Source: Epiperipatus broadwayi
Lineage: Eukaryota > Onychophora > Udeonychophora > Euonychophora > Peripatidae
Length of the DNA stretch: 64,000 nt
Assembly: GCA_028023455.1 (NCBI GenBank)
Contig: JAQFVV010000152.1
Location: 2,728,001 to 2,792,000, forward strand
Direction of reading: 5' to 3'
Positions 45,915 through 57,376 of this stretch are shown piece after piece. The number at the start of each line of letters is the position of its first letter. Positions within the stretch are counted from its first letter, which is position 1. Position numbers and translations under genes: made by a program. Below the pieces are notes generated by a model, which ran no database searches, was not told the origin of the DNA, and was given only the letters and a program-made list of their open reading frames with translations.

Positions 45915-48900
45915 ATGGATGGGCTGCTCACCAACACGCATTAGCCAGCGTGGTGAGTTTATTGGCTTTTTATCTCCAAGTTTAAGAATATTTTTTCAAT
46001 ATATACAATCATGACAGACAAAAATAAATCATGGCCCTTATTCCTAGGAGGTTGTAAAGTCACCAACCAAGGCAGCGGTTGGTGACCGAAGGTGCGGACT
46101 CAGGCTGCCATTTGATGATGAATTTTTATTTAGGTACTTACAACTGCAGATCACTTTCAAGTGAAGGAAGATTGCAAGAGTTAGGAGGACTATCTTATAT
46201 TAAATGGGACATTATTGGACTTTGTGAAGTTAAAAGAAAAGGTGAAGTAACAATTGATTTAAAAAGTGGACATATACTCTACTATAAAGGCACAAATATT
46301 GGAAATAGAGTAGGATTCATTATAAATAATAAATGGAAGAATAACATTGTGGAGATTGATAGTGTATCAGAGTGGCAAGATTAGTTTTACAACTTAATAT
46401 GAGATACCAAATGCAGATAATTCAGGTTTATGCCCCAACAAGTTCTCATAGTGATGAAGTTATAAAAGATTTTTATATGGATGCACAAAAGGCTTTTGAT
46501 CAGAGTAAACAATATTTTAAAATTGTTATGGGAGACTTTAATGCTAGAATTGGTATACAAATGAAAGATGCAAATGCTGTAGGTAGGTTTGGTTATGGGA
46601 ATTGAAATGAGAGAGGACATAGACTTGTGGAGTTTGCAGAAAAAGAAAAATTTTATATTATGAATTCTTTTTTTGAGAAAAATGTTAAAAGGAAATGGAC
46701 ATGGAAGCATCCAAATGAAGGTACAGCAGAATTGGATTATATTTTAACTAACAGAAAATACATATTTCACGATTGTAATGTTCTTAATAAATTTAACACA
46801 GGAAGTGATCACCGATTAGTAAGATGTAAGATACATGTTAATGCAAAACTAGAGAGACAAAAATTATTAAGAAAAACAATATTTACAGTTGATATTCCTA
46901 ATCTTCAGAAACATCCTAATGAATTTAAATTAGAACTTACAAATTGGTTTCAAGTATTAGTAGATTTTGAACATGATTCAGATTTGAATGACATTAATAG
47001 AAAAACACTTTTAAAAACTGAAACAAAGATAGCTGGTAGAAAAAAGCAGCAAGTGACCAGTAAAATTTCTACTGAGACTAGAGAATTTATGAAGAAATGA
47101 AGGAATATGAGGATATACAACAATGATGCATTAAAAAAGATTGAATATCTCGAATTTTGTAAAATGGTGCGGAAAAGAGTTGAAAATGATATAAGAAAAT
47201 ATAATTGTGAACTAGCAAGGAAAGCTGTAGAAGAGAAGTCTAAAGAGTGTAAAACAACATTTTGGTATTGGTAGGAAATTTATATCTGCAATAAGAAAAA
47301 AAGATGGCATTATTACTAAAAAGAGAGATGACATCATAAAATGTGTAGACTTCTATCAAGATTTATATAGTAATAAAGAACAAGTGCCTCCTATACATAT
47401 TATATCTTCCGAATTGTCCAGAATTTTGAATGAGGAAGTGAGACATGCAATTAAATTTATGAAGAAAGGGAAGGCTCCAGGTAATGATGGAATTGTAATT
47501 GATATATTAAAAAAAGCAGGTGAAGAAATAGAAAAAAATTTAGCAAAGTTATATACCAAATGTCTAAATGATAAAGATGTACCAGATGATTGGAAGAATG
47601 CAGTATTAATATTTAAAAAAGGTGATAAAGAAGATATTAGAAATTACAGACCTATCAGTCTTTTATCAGTTTTATACAAACTTTTTACTAAGATAATTAC
47701 AACTCGTCTACGGAAAACATTGGATTTCCACCAACCAAGAGAACAAGCTGGATTTAAAAGTGGTTTTAGTACAGTAGATCATATCCAGGTATTGACAGAA
47801 ATTATAGAAAGGACAAATGAATATGAGTTGCCATTATGCTTAGGATTTGTAGACTATGAAAAGGCATTTGATTCTATAAACATTTCTTCAGTGATTAAAG
47901 CATTGGATCAAGGTGTAGATCCAGGATATTGTCATATTTTGAAGAATATTTATAAAAATGCAACAGCAACAATTAGATTACATAATGATAGTAGGAAAAT
48001 AAACATTGAAAAGGGTGTAAGACAGGGCGACTCCATATCTCCAAAACGTTTTACAGCAGTGCAGCAAGAAGTATTTTGTGGATTAAAGTGGAAGCTAAAG
48101 GAGTGAAAGTAAATGGAGATTATTTAAGTCATTTAGATTTTGCAGATGATGTAGTTGTTTTTGCAAATAATACTTTAGAACTACAGGAAATGTTGCAGGA
48201 ATTATCAGATGAAAGTAGGACTAAAGATAAATGTTAAAAAGACTAAAGTAATGTTTAATAGATTTTCTCAAAATATGAAAATAAAGATTGATTATGATGA
48301 GTTAGAAGTTAACAGTTACAAATACCTTGGTCAGATTATTAATACAGATGGAAATATAATGGATGAAATTAATCATAGAATTAAACTTGGTTGAAGTGCT
48401 TTTGATAGAAATAACTTGATACTAAAAGGAAATATGCCTATGTGTTTGAAAAGAAAGGTTTTTAATAAATGTGTTTTGCCAGTTCTTACTTATGGATCCG
48501 AGACTCGGACACTTAATAGAAGAGCAATACAGAGACTTCAGACCACTCAAATAAGTATGGAGAGATGCATGTTGGGAGTAACAAGAGATCGAAAACGCAA
48601 CGTATGGTAAGAGAACAAACAGGTGTTACTGACCTCATTGAAAAAATTAAAAGACTGAAGTGGAGTTGGGCTGGACATATTGTTAGAAGAGATGATAACA
48701 GATGGACAATTGAAATTTTAAACCAGATTCCAAGAGATTGTAAAAGACCCAGAAAGAGACCACATGTGAAATGGATGGATGAAATAAGAAAGTGTGCAGG
48801 GATGATGTGGAGAAGAGAAGCTAAAGATAGGAAAAGATGGATTGAACTTGGAGAGACCTTCATCCTGCAGTGGATTGATAATGGTTGATGATGATGATAG
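45915..48900 (+). mobile_element. RTE/BovB-like LINE, full-length copy B
   Basis: Head to tail with copy A and closely similar to it. Order: leader hairpin; endonuclease in two frames (46079-46384 with YNCRSLSSEGRLQEL and GLCEVKRKGE; 46372-47100 with GDFNARIG and GSDHRLVRCK); then RT in the 240-residue frame 47384-48106 ([30 protein letters not shown], motif [12 protein letters not shown], motif [12 protein letters not shown]). Motif C HLDFADDVVVF (near 48145) follows in another frame, then YKYLGQIIN and the C-terminal segment ending FILQWIDNG. The 3' tail is GTTGATGATGATGAT. At least five frame breaks or stops make it inactive, but it is less damaged than copy A. Confidence 0.92.
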
Positions 48901-48904
48901 ATAA

Positions 48905-49480
48905 AAAATATAAAATGTATTGATTTGGAATGCTTAAATAGAATTAAATAAATTGCTAGTTAGATGAAGTTGATATTTGTATTAAATTGGAAGTATAGAT
49001 AGGAATGTAGATAATTGATAAGAGATGTTTTAGATGGATGGTTAAAGGAAATATATAATTAGGAGGTTTTATAAAATATTTTTTTTAAAAAAAGTTTTTA
49101 ATATGTAAAAAAGTGTTCTACTTAAAAGATATAAAAAGAAAGAATAATATATATAAAAGAAGAGTTTGGGATATGAGATATAAGTAAATATAACTAGTAT
49201 ATTTTTATTAGGGGTATGATGTGTTGTTTATATGGTTCTATATTTTTTTGATGTAGATCCTTAAAATGACTGTAATAATATAAAAACAGATGAAATGTTG
49301 GAGTATATATGATTGTCAACTAGAAAATAAAGTTTTTGGAAAGAAAAAGTTGTTTTTGAATTTATTTATTTATTGAAAAACATATATTTAAAAAAAAAAA
49401 ACTGGTGAATTATGATAACATTATGGTGAACAATATATGGTATGATTCTTATAGATAAGTATATAAAATTTGTACTGACT
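48905..49480. other. AT-rich sequence, no gene seen
   Basis: No coding or RNA signal recognised downstream of RTE copy B. Confidence 0.5.
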
Positions 49481-49484
49481 TGCT

Positions 49485-49715
49485 TTTGACAGAATAATTT
49501 AGTGGAATGTCATCATAAATTCAGTATTTCTCATACTAGCTGTCACTAGTCAGTTTCATCAATACTTGAAGAGAGAATAATAATATCACTCAAAATTTGT
49601 TCTATTATGGACCTATATGTTATTACCAATAGTTGAATTATTCAGAAAAATAAAGTTTGAATTTTTCTAAAACCTTTTGACAATTCAACTAGATAAGAGA
49701 AATAGACCAACTATT
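49485..49715 (+). mobile_element. tRNA-derived SINE, copy 5
   Basis: Plus-strand copy: degenerate head (AGAATAATTTAGTGGAATGT), CTAGCTGTCACTAGTCAGTT, TATATGTTATTACCAATAGT, end GATAAGAGAAATAGACCAAC. Most diverged of the five copies. Confidence 0.5.
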
Positions 49716-49939
49716 ATAATCCTAAGTTAAATGCCATCATCAATCCATTTAATAATTGATGTATAATTCATTTGTAAACCAAATTAAGGACATCCAATTG
49801 TACTGGATTATAAAACATCCTAATTTTCATACTACAACATGTTGTGATGATGAGGTAATAGCAACAAAGTTATGAGGTAGTGATACCTACATCTAGAATG
49901 TAAATTAAGTTAAAAAATAAATGTCATTTATGCCTTAAT

Positions 49940-50500
49940 AAATTTTTATTAATCATTCATAAGATTAGAGATTATCCAATAATGAATATTTTTGTGGTAT
50001 AATTTTTACTATGCCACTCTAGGGACTGGTTTATGTCCACTTTTAACATCTTGTGGAGGGATGTAATCCGGAACATGTGACCAAAAACTGTGGAAAAGAG
50101 CTATAATCCCCAAGATGATTATGCTGAACCCACAGTCATTAGTTGGCCCAGACCACATTCTCTTACACATATCTTTAGCATTGCTTAGTATTTATAACTA
50201 GAAATTTGTTATCTCTCTATATATACTGAACAATGGTAGAGATATGTGTAAGAGATTGTAGTCTGGGCCAACTGATGAATGCTGGTTCAGCATGAAATGA
50301 TGGGCATGTTGGAGATCATAGATTTTTTCATATTTTTTTGATCATATATTTGATTACAACTCTTCACAAGGTATTAAAGGTAGATAGAAACCAGTCTCTA
50401 CCATGCCTGAGTAGTGAAGTGAAAATTACACTATAGAAATATTATTCATTATTGGATAATCTTTATTCATATGAATGACTAATAAAAATTATTAATATAC
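49940..50500. repeat. Inverted repeat with arms of about 250 bp
   Basis: Left arm about 49940-50185 and right arm about 50220-50500. They share AAGATATGTGTAAGAGA, CTGGGCCAACT, GGTTCAGCAT, ATTACAACTCTTCACAAGGT-type sequence and ATTCATTATTGGATAATCT. A third copy in the same orientation as the right arm follows at 50584-50820. This inverted-plus-direct layout resembles that of the ribozyme families, but no CTGANGA...GAAA core is evident. Confidence 0.75.
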
Positions 50501-50583
50501 TGTTATTAAGTGATTTGTGTCAAAGTTGTGAAGGTAGTCCATTTGACACTTAACAAACTATAGTACTTTGATATCTATCTATA

Positions 50584-50820
50584 TATATTAAACAATGATA
50601 AAGATATGTGTGAGATTGTGATCTGGGGCAACAAATGAGTAGTGGTTCATTAAAAAATGTGCATCTTGAGAATCATAGATCTGTTCACATTTCTTTGGCC
50701 ATCTATTTATGGTTGGATACCTCCACAAGGTGTTAAAAGCTGTTAGAAATCAGTCTCTATTTTGTGTGAAAATGGTGTGGTGAAAATTACACTACAGAGA
50801 TATTAATTATTCAACATTTA
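50584..50820 (+). repeat. Third copy of the 50-kb repeat unit
   Basis: Direct copy of the right arm: AAAGATATGTGTGAGATTGT, CCTCCACAAGGTGTTAAAAG, AATCAGTCTCTATT and GAAAATTACACTACAGAGAT. Confidence 0.65.
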
Positions 50821-50824
50821 TGCC

Positions 50825-51845
50825 TATTTTATATTTACTAAACTTTACTTTTAGGAACTGAAGATAAGACTATGGCTTTGTTTATGCTTTTACATATTGT
50901 ATGCAATGTCTTTAATTGATGGTAGCTTATAAACTTTAGTTTTTGAATGGTTGAGTCTGCAATAACTTGATTTATAAAATTATTCTGCTTATTTCTTTAT
51001 TTTATTTACCACATTAAGTTTTCCATAACCACTTTGCACTGTGATTACTGGGTACTTAGTCTAGTCATTTTGAGATAATTTTTATGGCACTTTTCAACTA
51101 GCATTAGATGGAAGATGGAGGCTTATTAATATAAATGACTGGAGTTTTTTTGACATCTGTGACTTTATTTAATCCAGTTTGAAATACTTTATTTAACATA
51201 GTTTTAGTACATTTTGTTAAGATTCTTATTGAAGCTAGTATCATGCATAGGTGTGAACAAAACTTTTGTTAAGACAATTTGTAGATTTCTACTATAGAGG
51301 TTGAAGAAAGCCCAATGCTGTTATAAAACAATAGATTTGAAATAATGGTTTTATTAAGGAGAAGCCCAGTTGTCTGGAAAGTTTGGTTATATTTATAGAA
51401 TAGTCATTTTGATTTTTTAAAAGTTTTAGAATTATAATTTCAGTCAAATGTAATAGCTATTGTATTTTTCACATCAAAACCTAATCCTTTATATATGGTA
51501 TGTGGAAGTTGTGAAACACTTTAATAATGTTCATTTCGGATTGATAAAATTACTAATATTACAGAAGTAAAATGGACAATTTGTATTAATTTTGCATTTG
51601 ATAGTCTTGATTTGTAATATCCTTGGCTTTCTGATGTTTTATTGTTGAATCCAAAGAATTAGTACAATCTTGCTTATATGATGTGTAAGCATGATAATTT
51701 CTAAGCATTACTTATTAAAAAAAAATTGATTTAATTTTGTCAATAATTTTTTATACCATTAAATCGATTGAGAATTATTAGATATTGTCATTTTTATAAA
51801 TGTCTTTCTTTTGCAGTATTAAAAACACAGAATTAACTAACAACA
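50825..51845. other. No gene seen
   Basis: AT-rich sequence without recognisable coding frames, RNA genes or repeat partners. Confidence 0.5.
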
Positions 51846-51849
51846 ACTA

Positions 51850-52345
51850 ACTTATTAAAACAGGCAAAACTCTCTATTCATATTGCCCTTAGTGCAAGCC
51901 AGAGTAATCAATGGATGCCAGAAGACTTGTGCATAAAATCCCCATCTAGTGCCTACTCATCTAATATCCCCAGACTAGTTTCTAGCTTGTGGCCTTCATC
52001 AGTGAGGAGCCTTGAGAGCACTGCACCTAGATCTTAGGGTCTAATGCAACCCTCCAGCAGCCACCTTTTATCTCTACTTAACTACAAAACTGAGACTTAA
52101 ATTGAAAAAAAAAAAATTCAATATGTATAGAGTGTTTGCCTGTTTTAATAAGTTAAGAGCAAGCATAAGAAATGTTGATCATGTGATGTTTATTGGCTTT
52201 AAACCAATCCTGCCCAATAGGACAGTGGTAGCTCTGGTTATTAAAAAAGCAAAGACACCAAAATGTATAAGTTCTGAACTGAGTTCAGACCTATATGACT
52301 ATATAAGCTGATAAGCTTGGATTAAAAATATTGTATTTCAATTAT
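51850..52345. mobile_element. Hammerhead-bearing foldback element, copy E
   Basis: The left part (51855-52110) is an inverted unit with end TATTAAAACAGGCAAAAC and ribozyme. After a short A-rich break, the right part (52125-52345) is a direct end followed by the outer tail GTTGATCATGTGATGTTTA and, immediately, the start of a further unit (AAACCAATCCTGCCCAATAG, ACTGAACTGAGTTCAGACCT). The tail-to-start junction shows units joined head to tail, as in a dimer or a linearised circle. The 69-residue frame at 52102-52311 is not coding. Confidence 0.75.
51957..52012 (-). ncRNA. Hammerhead ribozyme relic in copy E
   Basis: Core CTGATGA (rc of 51996-52002) and GAAA (rc of 51979-51982) are intact, with ACTAGT and cleavage C (51973). 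The inner stem I TCCTCA/TGGGGA is kept, but the outer stem I has lost GATC, and stem II has a G-T pair with A opposite A at its base. Weaker than 40920-40978. Confidence 0.65.
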
Positions 52346-54995
52346 ATATAATAAAACAAAACTAATTGCAAATTGTCATTGGTATCTGAAATATATTATT
52401 GTAGCAGAGATGTAATATTTATCTGAAATTTTTTTTTGGTAAGCAAACAAGAAGAAATTACCAGCTGTAAATATAATCATTTTATCATTTAAGTGCATAT
52501 TACTCAGAACCACTTACAACATTGATAACCCAAGAGGATTTTCTACAAGATATTGCATGCCAGAAGCAATTACACCCCAGTGACAAGTTTTATTCATATA
52601 AATATTATCTACTTCAGAGAGCAGTTATTTTATTTAATCTTGATTAGCATAGGCAAGCCCTGATTTTAGCATATAATTACTCTTTGGCTCACAAAACAAT
52701 GAATGAGACAGCATTACACTACTTAAACAATCGAGTTATTATGGATGAAACAATGCATTTGTAAATGGTTTATAAATAAATTTTTACTACTGTAAATTAT
52801 TTCTAAACCTTACATAATAATTTGACAATTTTATGGTTTTCATCAATCATTGTAACTTTTAAGTTTTATAACAGCACACAATATTGTCAACAGTATTACA
52901 ATATTGAAATAAAAAATTCAGACATCACATTATGTTGCAAAAAATAAAAAGTTGAAAAAGAACAGAGAAATTAAGTACCAAACGTGAGAATATATCTAAA
53001 TGTTAAATTAAAAATTGCATGAAATTGTTTTTTAAATATATATTTCATTTTACAATGTGACAATAAAACAGCATTATGAAATTAATAACTGCTTCATTCA
53101 TCTTTGGCTTAAATCGCTATGTTATTGAAACATCCACACATATAAACTCATATAAGTAAATCAAAAAATATTTATTTTTACATAAGACACATGCATTTCT
53201 TCATTTTAATATTCCTTTTTTTGGAAACAATTTCTCTAGAAATTTGCTTAGAGAGATCATCCCAAATCCAGATTTAATTAGAAAATAATTTGTATGCAAA
53301 CTAAAAAGCTACTTTCATAAAAATTAGATCCTATATAAGTTATGGCGATGGTAAATGAATGAAGAGGGAAAAAGCAACTAAAATGGTTATACTGAATTGT
53401 AATAAATGGTCAATCCTAAATGAGATCAGCAGCAAACAATAGTCAAGGACAGACTAGTAAATTGACTAACATTGAATAAGTCTACAGTGAAATAGTGGCA
53501 AGTGAAAAGTAAGTACTTGTTTAAGTATAAAAACTGTTACTACCAGTAAAAAAAAAAACCTAAGCTTGACCAAATCATAAAAGACTAGTTGGGAATGGAG
53601 ATGGCCAATAAATAACATATAAATTGTGAGTGTTGATATAAACACTATTATAAATTGTTGTAATTTATTCTATATGGAAATAATATATGATCATTTATGT
53701 TTCAAAAGACAATTGATTTGAAAACACAGTAATATAACTAGATTACTCGTGATGGAAAAGAAAACGATTTTTATGTGGGTACAATAAACAGCATATGAAT
53801 ATTAATGTACTATTATCATTTTGTTGTTTTTTACCACAGAATCATTGTTATTAAATTATATATATATTCAAAGTATTTTCTTTATTTGTTTAGTTTCCTG
53901 TCAAATATTCAGAGACTTTGGAATCTGCAGTAATAATAAATACATCAATTAATTGCCAATAATTTTAACATTTTTCAACATTATACATTTCAATTGTTTC
54001 TTTTAGTTTAAAATCATTCAATGTAAATCAATTTTTTTAGCTTGACTTTACAGGTAATCAACTATAAGATTGATAAATTTAGAATTTATTGAGAAACTTA
54101 ATGAGAATTTTAATCATTTCAGTATGCAGAGTTCAATTTTTCTTTAATAATTTCAAATTTTCAGCATTATATAATAATAATAATTATAAATAAATTTTTT
54201 CTACACCCTACCTAATAATTAGGCAATTTTTACCAATCAGTGTAACTTTTAACATCACTCCCAAGTTCTATATTGTCATCATTATTTAAATATTAAAATA
54301 GAAAATTCAGACATCAGATTACATTGCAAAAATATGAAAAGTCAAAAAAGAACTGGGAAATTAAGCAACAAATGTGAATGATATCTAAATGTCAAATGAA
54401 AATTTGCATGAAATTATTTATACCCTTGACTTTGTATTAAAGTCCATCAGGTCACAGCTTAACAAATGCTTCAATAAATTGCCAATAATTTAAATATATT
54501 TCTGACATTATACTTTTCAATTCTTCTTTTCACCTTGAAATCATGTAAATGAAATCAATTTTGAATTGGCTTGAGTTTACATGTAATTAATTAACTATCA
54601 GAATGAAAAATGTAATGGAAATTTTAATTATATCAGTATATAAATAGTCAGATTTTCTGGTTTCCCAATTTTCAATACAAGTTATAGTAATTTCATAAGT
54701 AATATTTTAACTGAATATAAAAAAGACTAATTACAAATAGGTATTGATATTTGAAATATATTTTTGTAGCAAAGATATTATAATTATCTGAAATGCAATG
54801 TTTTTGTTTGTCAAGAAAGAAGTACGTGCCAGCTATAAATAGTAGTTTCTACCAACAAAGTGAACTATTACTCAGAATGATTACTAAGCCTATCACTTGA
54901 GAGATATTCTGCCAAAAGCTTTTTCTCAAGATATTGCATGCCAGAAACAATCTCAAGACATCAACTTAAAATTAAAACTGGTTTTTGTAAATATT
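52345..54995 (+). repeat. Diverged, rearranged duplication block
   Basis: Three sequence blocks each occur twice in direct orientation. U1: 52345-52640 and 54715-54990 (shared AGATATTGCATGCCAGAA). U2: 52770-53060 and 54170-54430 (shared AAAATTCAGACATCA, AAATTGCATGAAATT-type). U3: 53920-54150 and 54460-54690 (shared AATTGCCAATAATTT). The order is U1 U2 U3 U2 U3 U1, so it is not a simple tandem array. No coding potential. Confidence 0.6.
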
Positions 54996-55319
54996 TCAGA
55001 TAAAGTCTAAACTGAAGCAAGACATAGATTAATAAAACAGATCTAAGAATAAATAAGCAGAAGACCTCTCTCCAAACTTTTTAGTTAGATGATAAAGTTA
55101 TGATTCAGATTAATCCTGTAGTCACTTTGAAAAACATGACTATAAAAACTTTCAAGAAATTCCATGATGGCCCATTCACTATTATTCACCAATATGACAA
55201 TAATGGTTTTGTACTGGTATAAAATTTTAAAAATACAATAAGATCGTAAAAACAGTCAACGTTCATTTTTCTGGATATAATACTATTTACTTTATTTTTC
55301 TGGATATAATACTATTAAG

Positions 55320-55650
55320 TAAATGAATAATGGAAGACTTCTTCAAAAAGTGTTTTATGGTGAACTTGAGCATAGATTTTATAGAAAAGCTAGCCCCTGC
55401 CTAAGGATCATCTCAAAGTCATTTTACAGAAATGCACTGTCAATGGTTTCCATTGGGAAGAAATGGCCAAGAAGCATATACACTGGAGAGCAACAATTAG
55501 ACATGGTGTTGAAGTATTTCAGAAAGTTTTTTTTGTTAAGGAAACCAAGACTTAAAATAAATAAATAGAACAATTGACCAACATGTTCTATATGTGGGTG
55601 AGATTGATTTGTAGTCACCATAAAATTCATTTCGAGAGTACTTTTTTTTT
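55320..55650 (+). pseudogene. C-terminal relic of a second LINE type
   Basis: RLLQKVFYGELEHRFYRKAS is followed, in another frame, by KDHLKVILQKCTVNGFHWEE, then KHIHWRATIRHGVEVFQK. This matches the C-terminal segment of LINE polymerases with the pattern L-YGEL--G-R---------KD-LK--L----I----WE--A-DR--WR. Near 55575-55640 a TCSICG relic corresponds to the terminal zinc knuckle of such proteins. Probably the same LINE type as the RT relic at 150-1260, and not RTE. Upstream RT sequence is absent, so it is 5'-truncated. The two frames at 55323-55568 and 55675-55424 are chance frames over it. Confidence 0.6.
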
Positions 55651-55699
55651 TTGCAGTTGGAATGACCATAATCATTTATGAGAAGCAGTTTATTATTAC

Positions 55700-56350
55700 T
55701 ACTATTAATGATTATAGTATAAACAATGCAAAAAAAGAAAATGAGAAGAAAAATTAATCATTTTTTAAAAATCATAATTACTATTAAATAATTGTAGAAA
55801 TCTTTATTGATATTTTCAATAAGCAGCAAAATATAAAGTGAAGGAGACATGAAAACAGGCTACTTTTCCCCCTTTCTTTAGCCTCAAGCTAAGGATAGCT
55901 ATATACACTTTTACATATGTATTATCACAATTGTTAGATTCATGTTACCAGTACTTCTATCAACAGCTACTGAGGCAACTTTCTACCCAGATAATAGCAA
56001 GTAAGAGAGATCCAGTTGTAATAGTAATAAGCCAGCACTGTGTTTATATCTTTTGCCAGTAAAAAAATCTTAATTTTAATATGTATCTATAAAATGAAGT
56101 TACTCATTTTTTGGATTTCTTTAAATCATAGATTTATAATTGATGAAGTCAGTCTGAAATTCCAAAAGAATATTTAGTAATGGAACAGAAGTTATTATTA
56201 TATGATTAAAAAAAAAACTTTTAAGTAACCAATAAAATAATTCCATTATCCCAAAATTATTATAAGATACATGTTAATATCACAGTTCAAATATTATGTT
56301 CTTATTTAAGAATTTTTTAAAAAATATTTTTGGTAACAGTAAATATTCAC
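55700..56350. other. No gene seen
   Basis: AT-rich spacer between the LINE relic and the Gypsy 5' LTR. Confidence 0.5.
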
Positions 56351-56354
56351 ATCC

Positions 56355-57078
56355 TGCTAAATACGCGTATATTAAAATAAAAATCTGATCAAACATGCAA
56401 ATTTAGTGAAAACGAAAGACAGAAAATGTTTAAGTTAAAATAAGTATGTGCGTGTATAAACATAATGTCATAAAAATGCTATGAACGAATTAGGCGAATT
56501 TATATTAAAGATCAGCAACTCTGATTAAACAGCAAGTAGCCTTATAGCAAATTAATTAAATGCCATTGGAAAACACGTATTAAATTCCTGACAAGAATCA
56601 TCTGAAAAATAGGGAAATTAATTACAAAGATAAAAATTCGTATAATTAATGTGATTAAACAAAAATGCAGGTTGGAATGTAATAACATTATTACTACCAC
56701 GTGGTGCAGATGGATTCCAACCAATGAGATTAGTAAAACAAAAATGTGAACCTGGATCTTCACCAAAAGTGGGAAGAGAACATTAGCTACTTGTAGCCCA
56801 TGAAGACTTCCAGTGACAATTATTGTCAGCCTTGCCAACTGGCCATTCTGAGAACTATTTCTCTGGACTCTTAACTAATTCTCAAGACAGCAGTAACTGA
56901 TCATAAAACCGACATAAATCAATTGTCTTGAATGCTGGAACATTTGGAATAACTGTTTATAATTATAGGAGTATCAATTAATAAATTGCTGTGCTACCTG
57001 GGATTATATTAGTGTTATTTTTTCCTATTAAATTTGCAATCCAGCTGTGCAATAACTTGGTCACCACTGGACATAGCA
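56355..57078 (+). repeat. Gypsy 5' LTR
   Basis: Starts TGCTAAATACGCGTATATTA and ends CCACTGGACATAGCA. Closely similar over its length to 62409-63181; it lacks a block present there near 63000-63045. On the opposite strand it holds a 98-codon open frame (56838-56542). Confidence 0.9.
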
Positions 57079-57080
57079 AC

Positions 57081-57098
57081 TGGCACAGTCTTGATTAC
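57081..57098 (+). other. Candidate primer-binding site
   Basis: TGGCACAGTCTTGATTAC begins two bases after the LTR end with TGG, the complement of a tRNA CCA end, as expected for reverse-transcription priming. The tRNA is not identified. Confidence 0.45.
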
Positions 57099-57138
57099 GA
57101 ACCTAATGATCAACCCTCAGCAAATTGCCTAAGTTGTA

Positions 57139-57376
57139 ATGCAGCCGGCAGTATCTGAATTTGACATCAGTGAGTGGCCCCTGTATGTCCAACAAATAGA
57201 GAAACTCCTGGTCATTAATAAGAGACGACAAAATTAAAACTGTAACGTTATTGTGCTACGCGGGAAGAAGCGTCATCCAAGTTGCAAATAGGCTTCGCAA
57301 GCCTAAAACCCCAGAAGAATTATTATTCGAACAGATCAAAGATCGTTTGGCTATTTTAATCCTCGTGAGTCTTGAC
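57139..57376 (+). pseudogene. Gypsy gag N-terminal relic
   Basis: ATG at 57139, then FDISEWPLYVQQIEKLL and, after a frameshift, DDKIKTVTLLCYAGRSVIQV and PKTPEELLFEQIKDRLA, leading to an FNPRES relic. This is the capsid-like pattern of Gypsy gags (W--Y---LE--F, K-A-LL---G---Y, P----F-ELV--L---FNP). The frame stops where the hAT terminus CAGGGGTGTCC begins at 57377. Confidence 0.7.
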
